A stretch of DNA of 25,228 nucleotides from Bacteroidetes bacterium UBA4009 (GTDB taxonomy: Bacteria > Bacteroidota > Bacteroidia > NS11-12g > UBA9320), in NCBI GenBank assembly GCA_002384205.1, contig DGBH01000040.1, positions 4,879-30,106 on the forward strand, read 5' to 3'. Position numbers and translations under genes: made by a program. The first letter of the stretch is position 1. The number at the start of each line of letters is the position of its first letter. This document shows positions 1 to 7,456 of the stretch, piece by piece. Under the pieces are notes generated by a model. That model ran no database searches and had not been told where the DNA came from. It was given only the letters and a program-made list of their open reading frames with translations.

Positions 1-665
1 TCATCAGGAACAAAACAATTTTCAAAAATCATTTCTGCGGTTTCAGAAGCTCGCATGCCCAGTTTGTTTTCTTTCTTACCTCCCTTGAAACCTGGAGTAC
101 CTCGTTCTACAATAAATGCAGAAATACCCCTGCTGTCTAACAACTCACCTGTACGAGCCAATACTACGGCTACATTCCCGGAAATGCCATGTGTTATCCA
201 ATTTTTAGCTCCGTTTAACTCCCAACCGCCATCTACCTTTTTAGCTACAGTTTGCATGCGTAGAGCATCACTCCCCGTATTAGGTTCCGTAAGTCCCCAC
301 GCTCCTATCCATTCACCTGAGGCGAGCTTTGGAAGGTACTTTTGTTTCTGTTCCTCATTTCCGAAATATAGAATATGACCGGTACATAAGGAATTATGTG
401 CCGCTGTAGAGAGCCCAATACTGCCGCACACTTGTGCAATTTCATCCACCACTGCAGAATACTCAAAATAGCCTAATCCAGAACCACCATATTCAACTGG
501 CACTAAAACACCCATAAAGCCTTGTTCTCCCATTTTTTTAAATAATTCAACAGGGAAATGTTGAGACTCATCCCAATCCATCACATAGGGTTTAATGTAT
601 TTAGCGGCAAAGTCTTTAGCTGCCTGACGAATCATGTCTTGGGTTTCAGAGGTTTTGAAATTCAT
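1..665 (-). CDS. Acyl-CoA dehydrogenase, C-terminus cut by window edge
   Basis: Flavoprotein that introduces the alpha-beta double bond into acyl-CoA during fatty-acid or branched-chain amino-acid breakdown, passing electrons to ETF. About 221 codons are visible from the ATG at 663-665, and the frame stays open to base 1. Seen: the N-terminal helical domain (about residues 1-115), then the beta domain with the family signature [12 protein letters not shown] (123-134) and [10 protein letters not shown] (151-160), where FAD and substrate bind. The missing part is the C-terminal helical domain with the catalytic glutamate, so chain-length specificity cannot be judged. It lies 55 nt downstream of the helix-hairpin-helix gene on the same strand and may be co-transcribed with it. 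The family assignment is very safe; the substrate is unknown. Confidence 0.93.
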   Translation of the reverse strand, partial: MNFKTSETQDMIRQAAKDFAAKYIKPYVMDWDESQHFPVELFKKMGEQGFMGVLVPVEYGGSGLGYFEYSAVVDEIAQVCGSIGLSTAAHNSLCTGHILYFGNEEQKQKYLPKLASGEWIGAWGLTEPNTGSDALRMQTVAKKVDGGWELNGAKNWITHGISGNVAVVLARTGELLDSRGISAFIVERGTPGFKGGKKENKLGMRASETAEMIFENCFVPD

Positions 666-720
666 ATAGGTATAGTGTAAATCGAATGCAATGATATGGA
701 CTCTAGAAGCCGTTTGGAAC

Positions 721-1659
721 TTAGTTTAGGTCTAAATAGGGAATTAGTCTATTAATGTTTTTCCCTTTAAAAATATGCAACTCTTTTATTTCAGAAATTT
801 GATTAAATGAACCATGTTGTTCTCTGAAATTAACAATTGCATTTGCTTCTTTGTAATTAATATAAGGATGTTTCGCTAGCTCATCTACGGTGGCTTTATT
901 AACCTTTAAACGATCTATTGCATCAAGGTCAAAAAAAAGTTGAGGCAGCAAACTAATGACTAGTGCGGAGTCCAGTCCTTTTATCTCATAGAGCTGTTGG
1001 GGATTAAAAAATCCACCATAGAAGCTCCTGTATCTAAGTATTTTAGCAGCATAGCTAGGTCCTATGCCTTTGAGTGTCTCAAGCTCCTCTTGTGTTGCCG
1101 TATTTATGGAAATAGATTGTTTTTTAATTTTATCTCCTCCGTTTTTAGCGTATGCTAAACTTGGAGTGGGGTTTGGTAATGATGCTGTAGAATTTAGCAC
1201 TATAAAAGGTTCTAAGGTGCGGTAAACATCATCTGTGACGCTGTACATTTTTTTTACGTCGGCCTTAGATCTAAACACTCCACCTTTCTGACTGAAGTTA
1301 TACATATTTTTAGCCGCTTTGTAAGGAACACCCTTTTTAATTAGGCTATCAAAATCGTCTTCGTTGGGATCAAAAAATTGTAAAACTTTTGGCTGTTTAT
1401 TTTGGGCATTATTTGAACCATAAGATTTACTGAAACTAGAATCAAGATTGCTACGGCTATTCTCATTAGCCTCCAGTTGACTGAGTAATTGTTGGAGTTT
1501 ATCCTCTTCTAACGGGATATCTACGGTTGGGAATTTACGAATACTGAAGTTATATACACAAACTGTTAGTATAAAAAAAAGGAGAAAAAAAACTCCCCTC
1601 CTTTCGAAACTTGATATTTCTAAATATGATTTAAGCTTTATGAAAAGCTCATTTATCAA
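721..1659 (-). CDS. Membrane-anchored helix-hairpin-helix protein, ComEA-like
   Basis: A 312-residue protein with one N-terminal membrane segment (about residues 22-40) and three helix-hairpin-helix regions: about 104-153, about 183-230 (containing [20 protein letters not shown]) and about 250-312. The middle one matches the ComEA type, a double-stranded-DNA-binding fold. ComEA proteins bind incoming DNA outside the inner membrane during natural transformation. This protein is longer than typical ComEA and has extra HhH copies, so a DNA-binding role is likely but competence is inferred. The start is TTG at 1657-1659 and overlaps the TGA stop (1656-1658) of the upstream PLP enzyme, implying translational coupling. 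The next in-frame ATG would delete the membrane segment, which supports the TTG. dprA, another transformation gene, lies at 11323-12423. Confidence 0.85.
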   Translation of the reverse strand: MINELFIKLKSYLEISSFERRGVFFLLFFILTVCVYNFSIRKFPTVDIPLEEDKLQQLLSQLEANENSRSNLDSSFSKSYGSNNAQNKQPKVLQFFDPNEDDFDSLIKKGVPYKAAKNMYNFSQKGGVFRSKADVKKMYSVTDDVYRTLEPFIVLNSTASLPNPTPSLAYAKNGGDKIKKQSISINTATQEELETLKGIGPSYAAKILRYRSFYGGFFNPQQLYEIKGLDSALVISLLPQLFFDLDAIDRLKVNKATVDELAKHPYINYKEANAIVNFREQHGSFNQISEIKELHIFKGKNINRLIPYLDLN

Positions 1660-2900
1660 TTGAATGCAGCTAATGTTTCAGCTCGATACTCGCCTGCGGC
1701 AAGCTTACCTTTTATGTCTTGAAATGCTTTTATTGTTTCAGCAACATCCTCAAGTGAGTGTGCAGCTGTTGGTATCAATCTAAGCATTATTACATCTTTA
1801 GGAACTACAGGGTAAACCACTATAGAACAGAAAATATTATAGTTTTCTCTCAAGTCATGAATAAGGTGCGTAGCTTCTGGTATATTGCCTTTTAAAAGTA
1901 CCGGAGTAACACAAGATGATGTAGTACCAATATTAAAACCTTCCGCTTTCAAACCATCCTGTAGCGCAGCGGTAATTTTCCACAAATTCGCTTTATGTTC
2001 TGGCTGTGTTCTTAGCATTTCTAATCTTTTCAGAGCACCTTTTACAAATACCATTGGAAGAGATTTAGCAAATATTTGTGAACGCATACTATAACGCAGA
2101 TAGTTGATCATCATTTGATCGCCAGCAATAAAAGCACCTATAGATGCCATAGACTTAGCAAAAGTAGAGAAGTATATATCTATTCCATCTTGTATGCCTT
2201 GCTCCACGCCTGCACCCTCTCCATTGGGACCTAAAGTACCAAATCCGTGAGCATCATCTACCATAAGTCTAAAGTTGAACTTTGACTTAAGTGCGATTGT
2301 CCCTTTCAGATTTCCTTGGTTACCGCTCATGCCAAAAACACCTTCGGTAATCACTAAAATAGCACCACCTTGTTCTTCTGCCATTTTAGTAGCACGTACT
2401 AATTGCTTTTCAAGGCTAGCCATATCGTTGTGCGCATAAACAAAGCGTTTACCTTGATGCAATCTCACTCCATCTATAATACACGCATGAGATTCTGCGT
2501 CATAAACAATAACATCTCGTCTATCTACCAACGCATCTATTGCTGATAGGATACCTTGATACCCGAAATTTAAAAGAATTGCATCTTCCTTTTGTTCAAA
2601 CTCGGCAAGTTGCCTTTCTAGTTCTTCGTGAAAATCGGTATTACCTGACATCATTCTAGCTCCCATAGGATATGCACAGCCATATTCAGCCGCAGCATCT
2701 GCGTCAGCCTTACGTACTTCTGAGTGATTCCCAAGTCCAAGGTAGTTATTGAGTGACCAGTTTAAAACGGTTTTACCTCTAAAACCCATTCGTGGTGCCA
2801 ATTCCCCTTCTAATTTAGGAAAGGTATAATAATGATGTGCTTCATTCGCAAACTGACCAAGAGGGCTCTTTTTGCTTGCTATTTTTTCAAATAAATCCAT
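1656..2900 (-). CDS. Serine palmitoyltransferase-like PLP enzyme (alpha-oxoamine synthase family)
   Basis: Fold-type I PLP enzyme of the alpha-oxoamine synthase group (serine palmitoyltransferase, KBL, BioF), which condenses an amino acid with an acyl-CoA and releases CO2. Seen: substrate-loop NNYLGLGNH (51-59), the stacking histidine in DAESHACIIDG (about H138), DDAHGFGTLG (215-224; D215 and H218 contact PLP) and the Schiff-base lysine K249 in STFAKSMASIG. The 414-residue length fits. In Bacteroidota, proteins of this exact style are usually the serine palmitoyltransferase candidate that makes 3-ketodihydrosphingosine for sphingolipids; glycine C-acetyltransferase is the main alternative. 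No biotin or threonine-degradation neighbour argues for the latter. A TATCTTTG promoter box lies 25 nt upstream. Family assignment is safe; the exact substrate is inferred. Confidence 0.88.
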   Translation of the reverse strand: MDLFEKIASKKSPLGQFANEAHHYYTFPKLEGELAPRMGFRGKTVLNWSLNNYLGLGNHSEVRKADADAAAEYGCAYPMGARMMSGNTDFHEELERQLAEFEQKEDAILLNFGYQGILSAIDALVDRRDVIVYDAESHACIIDGVRLHQGKRFVYAHNDMASLEKQLVRATKMAEEQGGAILVITEGVFGMSGNQGNLKGTIALKSKFNFRLMVDDAHGFGTLGPNGEGAGVEQGIQDGIDIYFSTFAKSMASIGAFIAGDQMMINYLRYSMRSQIFAKSLPMVFVKGALKRLEMLRTQPEHKANLWKITAALQDGLKAEGFNIGTTSSCVTPVLLKGNIPEATHLIHDLRENYNIFCSIVVYPVVPKDVIMLRLIPTAAHSLEDVAETIKAFQDIKGKLAAGEYRAETLAAFN

Positions 2901-2925
2901 GTAATTTTATAACAAAATTGTTGGG

Positions 2926-2933
2926 CAAAGATA
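2926..2933 (-). promoter_or_regulatory. Bacteroidota-type -7 box for the SPT-like gene
   Basis: On the minus strand this reads TATCTTTG, a full match to the Bacteroidota -7 consensus TAnnTTTG, 25 nt before the start codon at 2900. A TTTG that could serve as the -33 element lies at 2957-2960, a spacing of 23, which is slightly longer than the usual 19-21. It would drive the SPT-like, helix-hairpin-helix and perhaps acyl-CoA dehydrogenase genes. Confidence 0.5.
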
Positions 2934-3050
2934 AGAAGTAAAATGAATGGTAATAACAAATGAAGCAACGATTTTATAATGTTTTGAATTATCGCAGAAT
3001 GCGTTCATGCAACAATTCAAGAACTTTTTCGTATATCCATTATAAATACT

Positions 3051-3058
3051 TAGTTTTG
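3051..3058 (+). promoter_or_regulatory. Bacteroidota-type -7 box for the bamD operon
   Basis: TAGTTTTG matches TAnnTTTG exactly and lies 12 nt before the chosen bamD ATG at 3071. TTTC at 3027-3030, exactly 20 bases upstream, is a one-mismatch -33 element. A transcript starting about 6-7 nt after the box would have a leader of only a few bases, which also excludes the longer upstream reading frame starting at 2960. Confidence 0.55.
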
Positions 3059-3070
3059 CAGGCATTTTCA

Positions 3071-3865
3071 ATGAGATATTTCATTTACTTAATCCTTATT
3101 CTAACAGCAACCAGCTGCTCAAAATACCAAACCTTGGTAAAAAAAGGCACGGCACAAGAAAAACTGGATGCCGCTAAAAAGTACTATGAAAAAAATGACT
3201 ACTTGAGAGCTCAGCCTTTATTAGAAGAGTTACTTGGCTTGTACTATGGCCGAAAAGAGCGCGAGGAAATATATTACCTATATGCCCAATCTTACTTTGG
3301 TAATGAGGAATATTTACTGGCAGGCTACCACTTCAATAATTTTGTTCAAACCTATGGATTGAGTCCAAAAGTGGAAGAAGCAAGCTATATGTCTGCAGTA
3401 TGTTCGTTCAAAAAAGCAATGCCATACGAGCTGGATCAAACACCAACAAATGCTGCAATAAGCGGACTACAAACCTTTATAAATCAATATCCAAATAGTA
3501 CATACGTTGAAGATTGCAATTCAAAAATCGACCAACTCCGTGCAAGATTACTGGTTAAAGTATATGAATCTGCTAAGCTATATCATAGTTTAGGATACTT
3601 CCAGAGTGCTATGGTTTCTTGTACTAACGCACTTGAAGACTTCCCGGACATGATTAACCGATCAGAACTAAGTTACTTAGTAGTAGACGCATCCTATCAA
3701 TATGCCAAAAATAGCGTTGCTGCCAAGCAACCTGAACGCTATGAGGTAACTTTAAAAAAAATAAAAGAGTTCAAAAAAGAATTTGGAGATTCTAGTTTGT
3801 TTCAAAAAGACATCAAACGAATTTCAGAAAAAACAACTCAAGAATTAGCCATACTAAACAATTAA
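3071..3865 (+). CDS. bamD: Outer membrane assembly lipoprotein BamD
   Basis: BamD is the TPR lipoprotein of the BAM complex, which inserts beta-barrel proteins into the outer membrane. The 264-residue product begins with a lipoprotein signal ending in LTATSC (Cys16). Helix-turn-helix repeats of TPR type follow, for example AQEKLDAAKKYYEKNDYLRA and the repeat around residues 70-100, then a helical C-terminus. The frame is open back to ATG 2960, but I chose ATG 3071 because the hydrophobic signal follows it directly and a matching promoter box lies at 3051-3058, inside the longer version. It is the first gene of a rightward operon and is followed after 13 nt by rpoZ. The order bamD-rpoZ-coaBC-DUF4835 is common in Flavobacteriia, which supports the call. 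Confidence 0.9.
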   Translation: MRYFIYLILILTATSCSKYQTLVKKGTAQEKLDAAKKYYEKNDYLRAQPLLEELLGLYYGRKEREEIYYLYAQSYFGNEEYLLAGYHFNNFVQTYGLSPKVEEASYMSAVCSFKKAMPYELDQTPTNAAISGLQTFINQYPNSTYVEDCNSKIDQLRARLLVKVYESAKLYHSLGYFQSAMVSCTNALEDFPDMINRSELSYLVVDASYQYAKNSVAAKQPERYEVTLKKIKEFKKEFGDSSLFQKDIKRISEKTTQELAILNN

Positions 3866-3878
3866 CGTATATAGCCAT

Positions 3879-4211
3879 ATGAATAATAATAACGATATAG
3901 AAATCCCAAGCTCAACGATTACACGTGACACCAGAACGCTAAGTGAAATGTCAGGTAACTTGTATGAATCTGTTGCGATTATTTCTAAAAGAGCCAATCA
4001 GATTTCATCTACGGTGAAAGAAGAATTAGTAGCTAAATTAGAAGAATTTGCTTCAGACCATGACAATTTAGAAGAGATTTTTGAAAACAGAGAGCAGATA
4101 GAAATCTCTAAACATTACGAAAGTCTTCCGAAATCTACTATTATAGCTATAGAAGAGTTTTTACACAACAAAGTTTACTTTAGAAATCCTGCAAAAGAAG
4201 GGTCTAAATAA
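3879..4211 (+). CDS. rpoZ: DNA-directed RNA polymerase omega subunit (Bacteroidota type)
   Basis: Small RNA polymerase subunit that wraps the C-terminal tail of beta-prime and aids assembly. The 110-residue protein has the Bacteroidota-style omega/Rpb6 core: NLYESVAIISKRANQIS (about 26-42) followed by an acidic helix with NLEEIFENREQIEISKHYE (about 63-81). In E. coli-type omega the equivalent is the ARRRARQ-containing helix; the Bacteroidota form is divergent and often left as hypothetical. The first 20 residues are low-complexity and probably disordered. It sits between bamD (13 nt gap) and coaBC. coaBC has no canonical start, and its frame is open through the 3' end of this gene, so the two may be translationally linked. 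Confidence 0.88.
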   Translation: MNNNNDIEIPSSTITRDTRTLSEMSGNLYESVAIISKRANQISSTVKEELVAKLEEFASDHDNLEEIFENREQIEISKHYESLPKSTIIAIEEFLHNKVYFRNPAKEGSK

Positions 4212-5397
4212 CAAAAAAATACTTCTAGGAGTCACAGGAGGTATAGCAGCATATAAAGCAGCTAGCCTTGTTCGACTTTTGATAAAAAGTGGTGCCCAAG
4301 TAAAAGTGGTTTGTACTCCAAATGCACTTAATTTTGTAACCCCACTCACCTTATCTACCTTATCTAAAAATGCGATTTATTCGCATTTTTTTGTACAAGA
4401 AACCGGAGAATGGGTAAATCACGTAGAGCTTGGCAAATGGGCTGACGCCATGGTGGTTGCTCCATGTACGGCTAACACCTTAACTAAAATGGCGAATGGC
4501 TATTGCGATAACCTTTTACTCGCCACTTATCTATCAGCAGATTGCCCTATTTTCTTTGCCCCTGCTATGGATCTGGACATGTATTTACATCCTACCACAC
4601 AGCATAACATCCGTAGCCTAGTAAGTTATAATAATATAGAACTGCCTGCTGGAGAAGGTGAGCTAGCTAGTGGTTTGATAGGGAAAGGGAGAATGTGTGA
4701 ACCAGAAGAAATTGAGCATATTTTGTCTTCCCATTTTGAACGAGAAAAAACGCTATTGGGTAAAACCATTCTGGTTAATGCTGGACCTACTTACGAAAAA
4801 CTGGACCCAGTAAGATTTATTGGCAACTATAGTAGCGGTAAGATGGGTAAAGCTATTGCTAATGAGTTATCTAGCCGAGGTGCTTCAGTTCACCTAGTGC
4901 TCGGACCCATAAGCGTCGATGGAATAGATTCTAAGATACATCTTACGCAAATTGAAAGTGCCCAAGAAATGTATGAGGCTTGTTCAGAAATATTTATAAA
5001 TTGTGATGCGGCTATTTTGAGTGCTGCTGTGGCAGACTACAGACCGGCAGCTCAAGAGGATCAAAAAATCAAGAAAAAAACAGAAGAATTTAATCTAGAA
5101 CTGGTAAAGACGGTTGATGTACTGAAAAGTTTAGGAGAAATTAAAAAAAGTCATCAATTCTTAGCCGGGTTTGCCTTAGAAACCCAGAATGAACAAAAAA
5201 ATGCGCTTTTAAAACTTGAAAATAAAAATCTAGACTTTATAGTGTTAAACTCAATGAACGACAAGGGTGCAGGCTTTGGTAAAGACACTAATAAAATTAC
5301 AATCTTAGAAAAGAACGGCAAAAAACATACATTTGACACCAAACCTAAAAAAAATGTGGCCATCGATATTGTCAATTTATTAGCCGCCTACTTATGA
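4189..5397 (+). CDS. coaBC: Bifunctional phosphopantothenoylcysteine decarboxylase / phosphopantothenate-cysteine ligase
   Basis: CoaBC carries out two successive coenzyme A steps: CTP-dependent ligation of cysteine to 4'-phosphopantothenate (CoaB, C-terminal half) and FMN-dependent decarboxylation to 4'-phosphopantetheine (CoaC, N-terminal half). Seen: the flavin loop GVTGGIAAYKA, the CoaC segment AMVVAPCTANTLTKMANGYCDNLL, PAMDLDMY, and in CoaB NAGPTYEKLDPVRFIGNYSSGKMG and AAVADYRP. The start is a problem. The frame is open from 4153, but no ATG, GTG or TTG occurs before the flavin loop; the first is TTG 4279, which would delete that loop. I annotate from CTG 4189 as the best rare start; ATA 4219 is an alternative. 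The gene overlaps the 3' end of rpoZ and ends in an ATGA overlap with the DUF4835 gene. Function is secure; the start is not. Confidence 0.9.
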   Translation: MQKKGLNNKKILLGVTGGIAAYKAASLVRLLIKSGAQVKVVCTPNALNFVTPLTLSTLSKNAIYSHFFVQETGEWVNHVELGKWADAMVVAPCTANTLTKMANGYCDNLLLATYLSADCPIFFAPAMDLDMYLHPTTQHNIRSLVSYNNIELPAGEGELASGLIGKGRMCEPEEIEHILSSHFEREKTLLGKTILVNAGPTYEKLDPVRFIGNYSSGKMGKAIANELSSRGASVHLVLGPISVDGIDSKIHLTQIESAQEMYEACSEIFINCDAAILSAAVADYRPAAQEDQKIKKKTEEFNLELVKTVDVLKSLGEIKKSHQFLAGFALETQNEQKNALLKLENKNLDFIVLNSMNDKGAGFGKDTNKITILEKNGKKHTFDTKPKKNVAIDIVNLLAAYL

Positions 5398-6281
5398 AAT
5401 ATATTGTTTTTCTCCTAATCTTTGCTCTATCTGTATCAACGTATGCTCAAGATTTACAGTGTAATGTACAAGTAAATTCAGACAATATACAAGCCTCTAA
5501 CAAGGCCATATTCGAAGATTTACAAAACGCTATAACGCAATTCATGAATCAACGCAAATGGATAAGTGACAAGGTTCAACCGCAAGAAAAAATCAATTGC
5601 AACTTTGTCATTAACATAACCGCATTTAACATAGACCAATTTGCAGCAGAGGTTAGTATAACTAGCAGTAGACCCGTATATGGGACTTCATACAACACTC
5701 CTGTTTTTAACCATTTTGACCAAGAATGGTATTTTCAATACGCACAATTTCAAAGTTTAGATTTTCAAGAAAATGCAAATGTGATGCAGCTCACTACATT
5801 GCTAGCCTTCTATGCTAACATTATTATTGGAGTTGATTTTGACACCTATGCGCTAGACGGTGGTTCTACTTTTTACAACAAAGCATTACAGTTACGAAAT
5901 GCTGCACAAAACACCAATGGATGGGGCCCTAGTGATGGAAAAGGTAATCGAAATAAATATTACGTGATAGATCAATTACTTGATGATCGATATAAGCCTC
6001 TACGAACTTCTTTGTATCAATACCACATGAAAGGTATGGATGTATTTAAAGACGATAATGATATAGCTCGTAAGCAAATTTATGAATCGCTAGAAAAAAT
6101 AAGAACGGTTCAGGAGAGACTACCTAATTCCGTTATATTTAAGATTTTCTTTAATACCAAAAGACAAGAATTAATTAATATTTTTTCTAAGGCAGATGCA
6201 GGACTTCAAAACCGCGCCATCGAGTTACTTGGCAAGTTAGATCCTAGTAACTTGAACAACTACGAGAAAATAAAACAGTAA
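5394..6281 (+). CDS. porD: DUF4835 family protein (PorD-type, type IX secretion associated)
   Basis: A 295-residue exported protein: residues 1-18 are a Sec signal ending STYAQ, and the mature protein begins DLQCNVQVNSDNIQ. Its pattern (NQRKWISDKVQPQEKINCNF, RPVYGTSYNTPVFNH, SFYANIIIGVDFDTYA-like centre, GGSTFYNKA) is that of the DUF4835 family, which I recall being named PorD in type IX secretion annotation. Its mechanism is poorly known, so the symbol is tentative. It is probably periplasmic or outer-membrane associated. The start overlaps the coaBC stop by ATGA (5394-5397), so it is co-translated with the bamD operon; in other Flavobacteriia it also follows coaBC. The T9SS plug gene at 12474-13739 is the other secretion-linked gene here. 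The aldose-epimerase-like gene converges from the other side with a 13-nt gap. Confidence 0.8.
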   Translation: MKYIVFLLIFALSVSTYAQDLQCNVQVNSDNIQASNKAIFEDLQNAITQFMNQRKWISDKVQPQEKINCNFVINITAFNIDQFAAEVSITSSRPVYGTSYNTPVFNHFDQEWYFQYAQFQSLDFQENANVMQLTTLLAFYANIIIGVDFDTYALDGGSTFYNKALQLRNAAQNTNGWGPSDGKGNRNKYYVIDQLLDDRYKPLRTSLYQYHMKGMDVFKDDNDIARKQIYESLEKIRTVQERLPNSVIFKIFFNTKRQELINIFSKADAGLQNRAIELLGKLDPSNLNNYEKIKQ

Positions 6282-6294
6282 TTCAGCTGCCTAC

Positions 6295-7149
6295 TTAGCT
6301 GGTAAACGTCATTGTAAATTGTTTTTCTACCTCATCGGCAACGGGCAAAAGCACTATTCCTTTTTTTTGCTCTATGTCTTTATCGTGCCCAAGATAATCT
6401 GCGAGGCCCTGCCAAGGCTCCAAGCACACATAAGGCGCTCCTGGCTTAGCCCAAATACCCAAATATGGAAACTCAGAAATATTCATTTTTACCGCATACG
6501 TAGAATCCTTTTTTTGCAACGTCACTTCTTTGGAATTCAAACCTTGAAAAATAAGGGCATCGTTCTCAAATATAGTTTCATCCAATGAGATACGATCTGT
6601 TTGAATAATTGCTATTTCATTCTGATTAATATAAGGACCACTGAGTTGGTTACTTTTTAAGGATTCTTCTTCACTGAATAGTATTTCAAAATCGCTGACA
6701 GGGCTCGCATTAAATCCCGGATGGCCTCCAAAGGAAACAGGTATGGTCTTATCATCATCATTAATTACCCTAAAAGTCTGCCTAAGCTTATTTGCTTCAA
6801 GTGTATAGGTTACCAAAAAAGTAAATTTAAATGGGTAGGACTTAAGGGTTTCTTCGTCATGTTGCAGGACCAAGCAAATAGAATGCTCACTTTGATGTAG
6901 CATATCAAAGTTTTTATTTCTGGCAAAACCGTGATGACTTAAGGTATACGTTTCTCCATTATATATATACTCATGATCGAGCAAACTGCCCACGATAGGA
7001 AAAAGATTAGGTGCGTGTTTAGGCCATACTTCTTCTGCTTGCCAAATAAATTCAGTTCCCTCAGAATCTATAACAGAACACAACTCGGCTCCTAGCCTAT
7101 TTACATTAACCGTAAGGAACTTATTTTGTATAGAATATTTGCTAATCAT
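6295..7149 (-). CDS. Aldose 1-epimerase family protein (LacX/YeaD-like)
   Basis: A 284-residue soluble protein of the galactose-mutarotase-like beta-sandwich fold, which interconverts sugar anomers or hexose-6-phosphates. Seen: the N-terminal LGAELCSVIDSEGTEFIWQ, APNLFPIVGSL (about 47-57), SHHGFARNKNF (about 70-80, with the conserved histidine), SFGGHPGFN (with the second histidine) and the C-terminal CLEPWQGLADYLGHD, which carries the acid/base glutamate. This arrangement is the 'aldose 1-epimerase family' subgroup near LacX, about 290 residues, rather than classic GalM of about 340. There are no sugar-utilisation neighbours, so the substrate is unknown. A TAGATTTG promoter box lies 19 nt upstream of the ATG. 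Confidence 0.88.
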   Translation of the reverse strand: MISKYSIQNKFLTVNVNRLGAELCSVIDSEGTEFIWQAEEVWPKHAPNLFPIVGSLLDHEYIYNGETYTLSHHGFARNKNFDMLHQSEHSICLVLQHDEETLKSYPFKFTFLVTYTLEANKLRQTFRVINDDDKTIPVSFGGHPGFNASPVSDFEILFSEEESLKSNQLSGPYINQNEIAIIQTDRISLDETIFENDALIFQGLNSKEVTLQKKDSTYAVKMNISEFPYLGIWAKPGAPYVCLEPWQGLADYLGHDKDIEQKKGIVLLPVADEVEKQFTMTFTS

Positions 7150-7168
7150 ACTGTGTGCAATATTAATT

Positions 7169-7176
7169 CAAATCTA
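7169..7176 (-). promoter_or_regulatory. Bacteroidota-type -7 box for the aldose-epimerase-like gene
   Basis: The minus strand reads TAGATTTG, an exact TAnnTTTG match, 19 nt upstream of the ATG at 7149. No good -33 TTTG is visible at the expected distance, so this is a moderate call. Confidence 0.4.
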
Positions 7177-7302
7177 AAGTTCTAAAAGTCTAAAATTACA
7201 TCCTGCAGTTGCATCTTTATACCAAGGACAATACATTATTTTACTAGCTGTTCATATGGTACCGATGATTTCCTAGATTATTGCACTTAGGTAGTTAAAT
7301 TC

Positions 7303-7326
7303 ATATTCTTATATTCTTATATTCTA
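7303..7326 (+). repeat. Three tandem copies of an 8-bp unit (ATATTCTT)
   Basis: The unit ATATTCTT occurs at 7303-7310 and 7311-7318, then ATATTCTA at 7319-7326. It lies in the 307-bp gap between divergent genes at 7149 and 7457. Apart from the two promoter boxes I see no gene or strong hairpin in that gap. Such a tract can vary in copy number by slippage; here it is too far from either promoter to be clearly regulatory. Confidence 0.7.
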
Positions 7327-7419
7327 AAGGGGTTTTTCCTGTTTTTCATTTAATAGCCTAAAAGTAGAAGTCCGAAAAATAAACATAAACTCCATAATAC
7401 AAGAAAACAATAACAACCC

Positions 7420-7450
7420 TTGCAAAAACGGAGTATTCCCAATACTTTCG
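7420..7450 (+). promoter_or_regulatory. Bacteroidota-type promoter (-33 and -7) for the lipoprotein gene
   Basis: TTG at 7420-7422 and TACTTTCG at 7443-7450 are separated by exactly 20 bases, the expected spacing for the Bacteroidota primary sigma factor. The -7 box ends only 6 nt before the ATG at 7457, so transcription is predicted to begin at or within a base or two of the start codon (leaderless mRNA). Confidence 0.55.
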
Positions 7451-7456
7451 CTTACA

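Noticed and set aside
55..378. 107-codon rightward open frame
   Set aside because: Antisense to the acyl-CoA dehydrogenase coding region, whose family motifs are clear on the other strand.
2960..3070. Extra 37 codons at the bamD N-terminus
   Set aside because: They precede the signal peptide and contain the promoter box at 3051-3058; the ATG at 3071 is the better start.
4213..4219. A7 run as the cause of a coaBC frameshift
   Set aside because: Shifting the frame by one or two bases here gives no ATG start: one frame meets a TAA at 4205 and the other is the rpoZ frame with its own stop. A homopolymer error alone does not solve the start problem.
6284..6301. Hairpin CAGCT/AGCTG between the convergent DUF4835 and epimerase genes
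   Set aside because: Only 5 bp with an 8-nt loop and no T tract on either strand; too weak to call a terminator.
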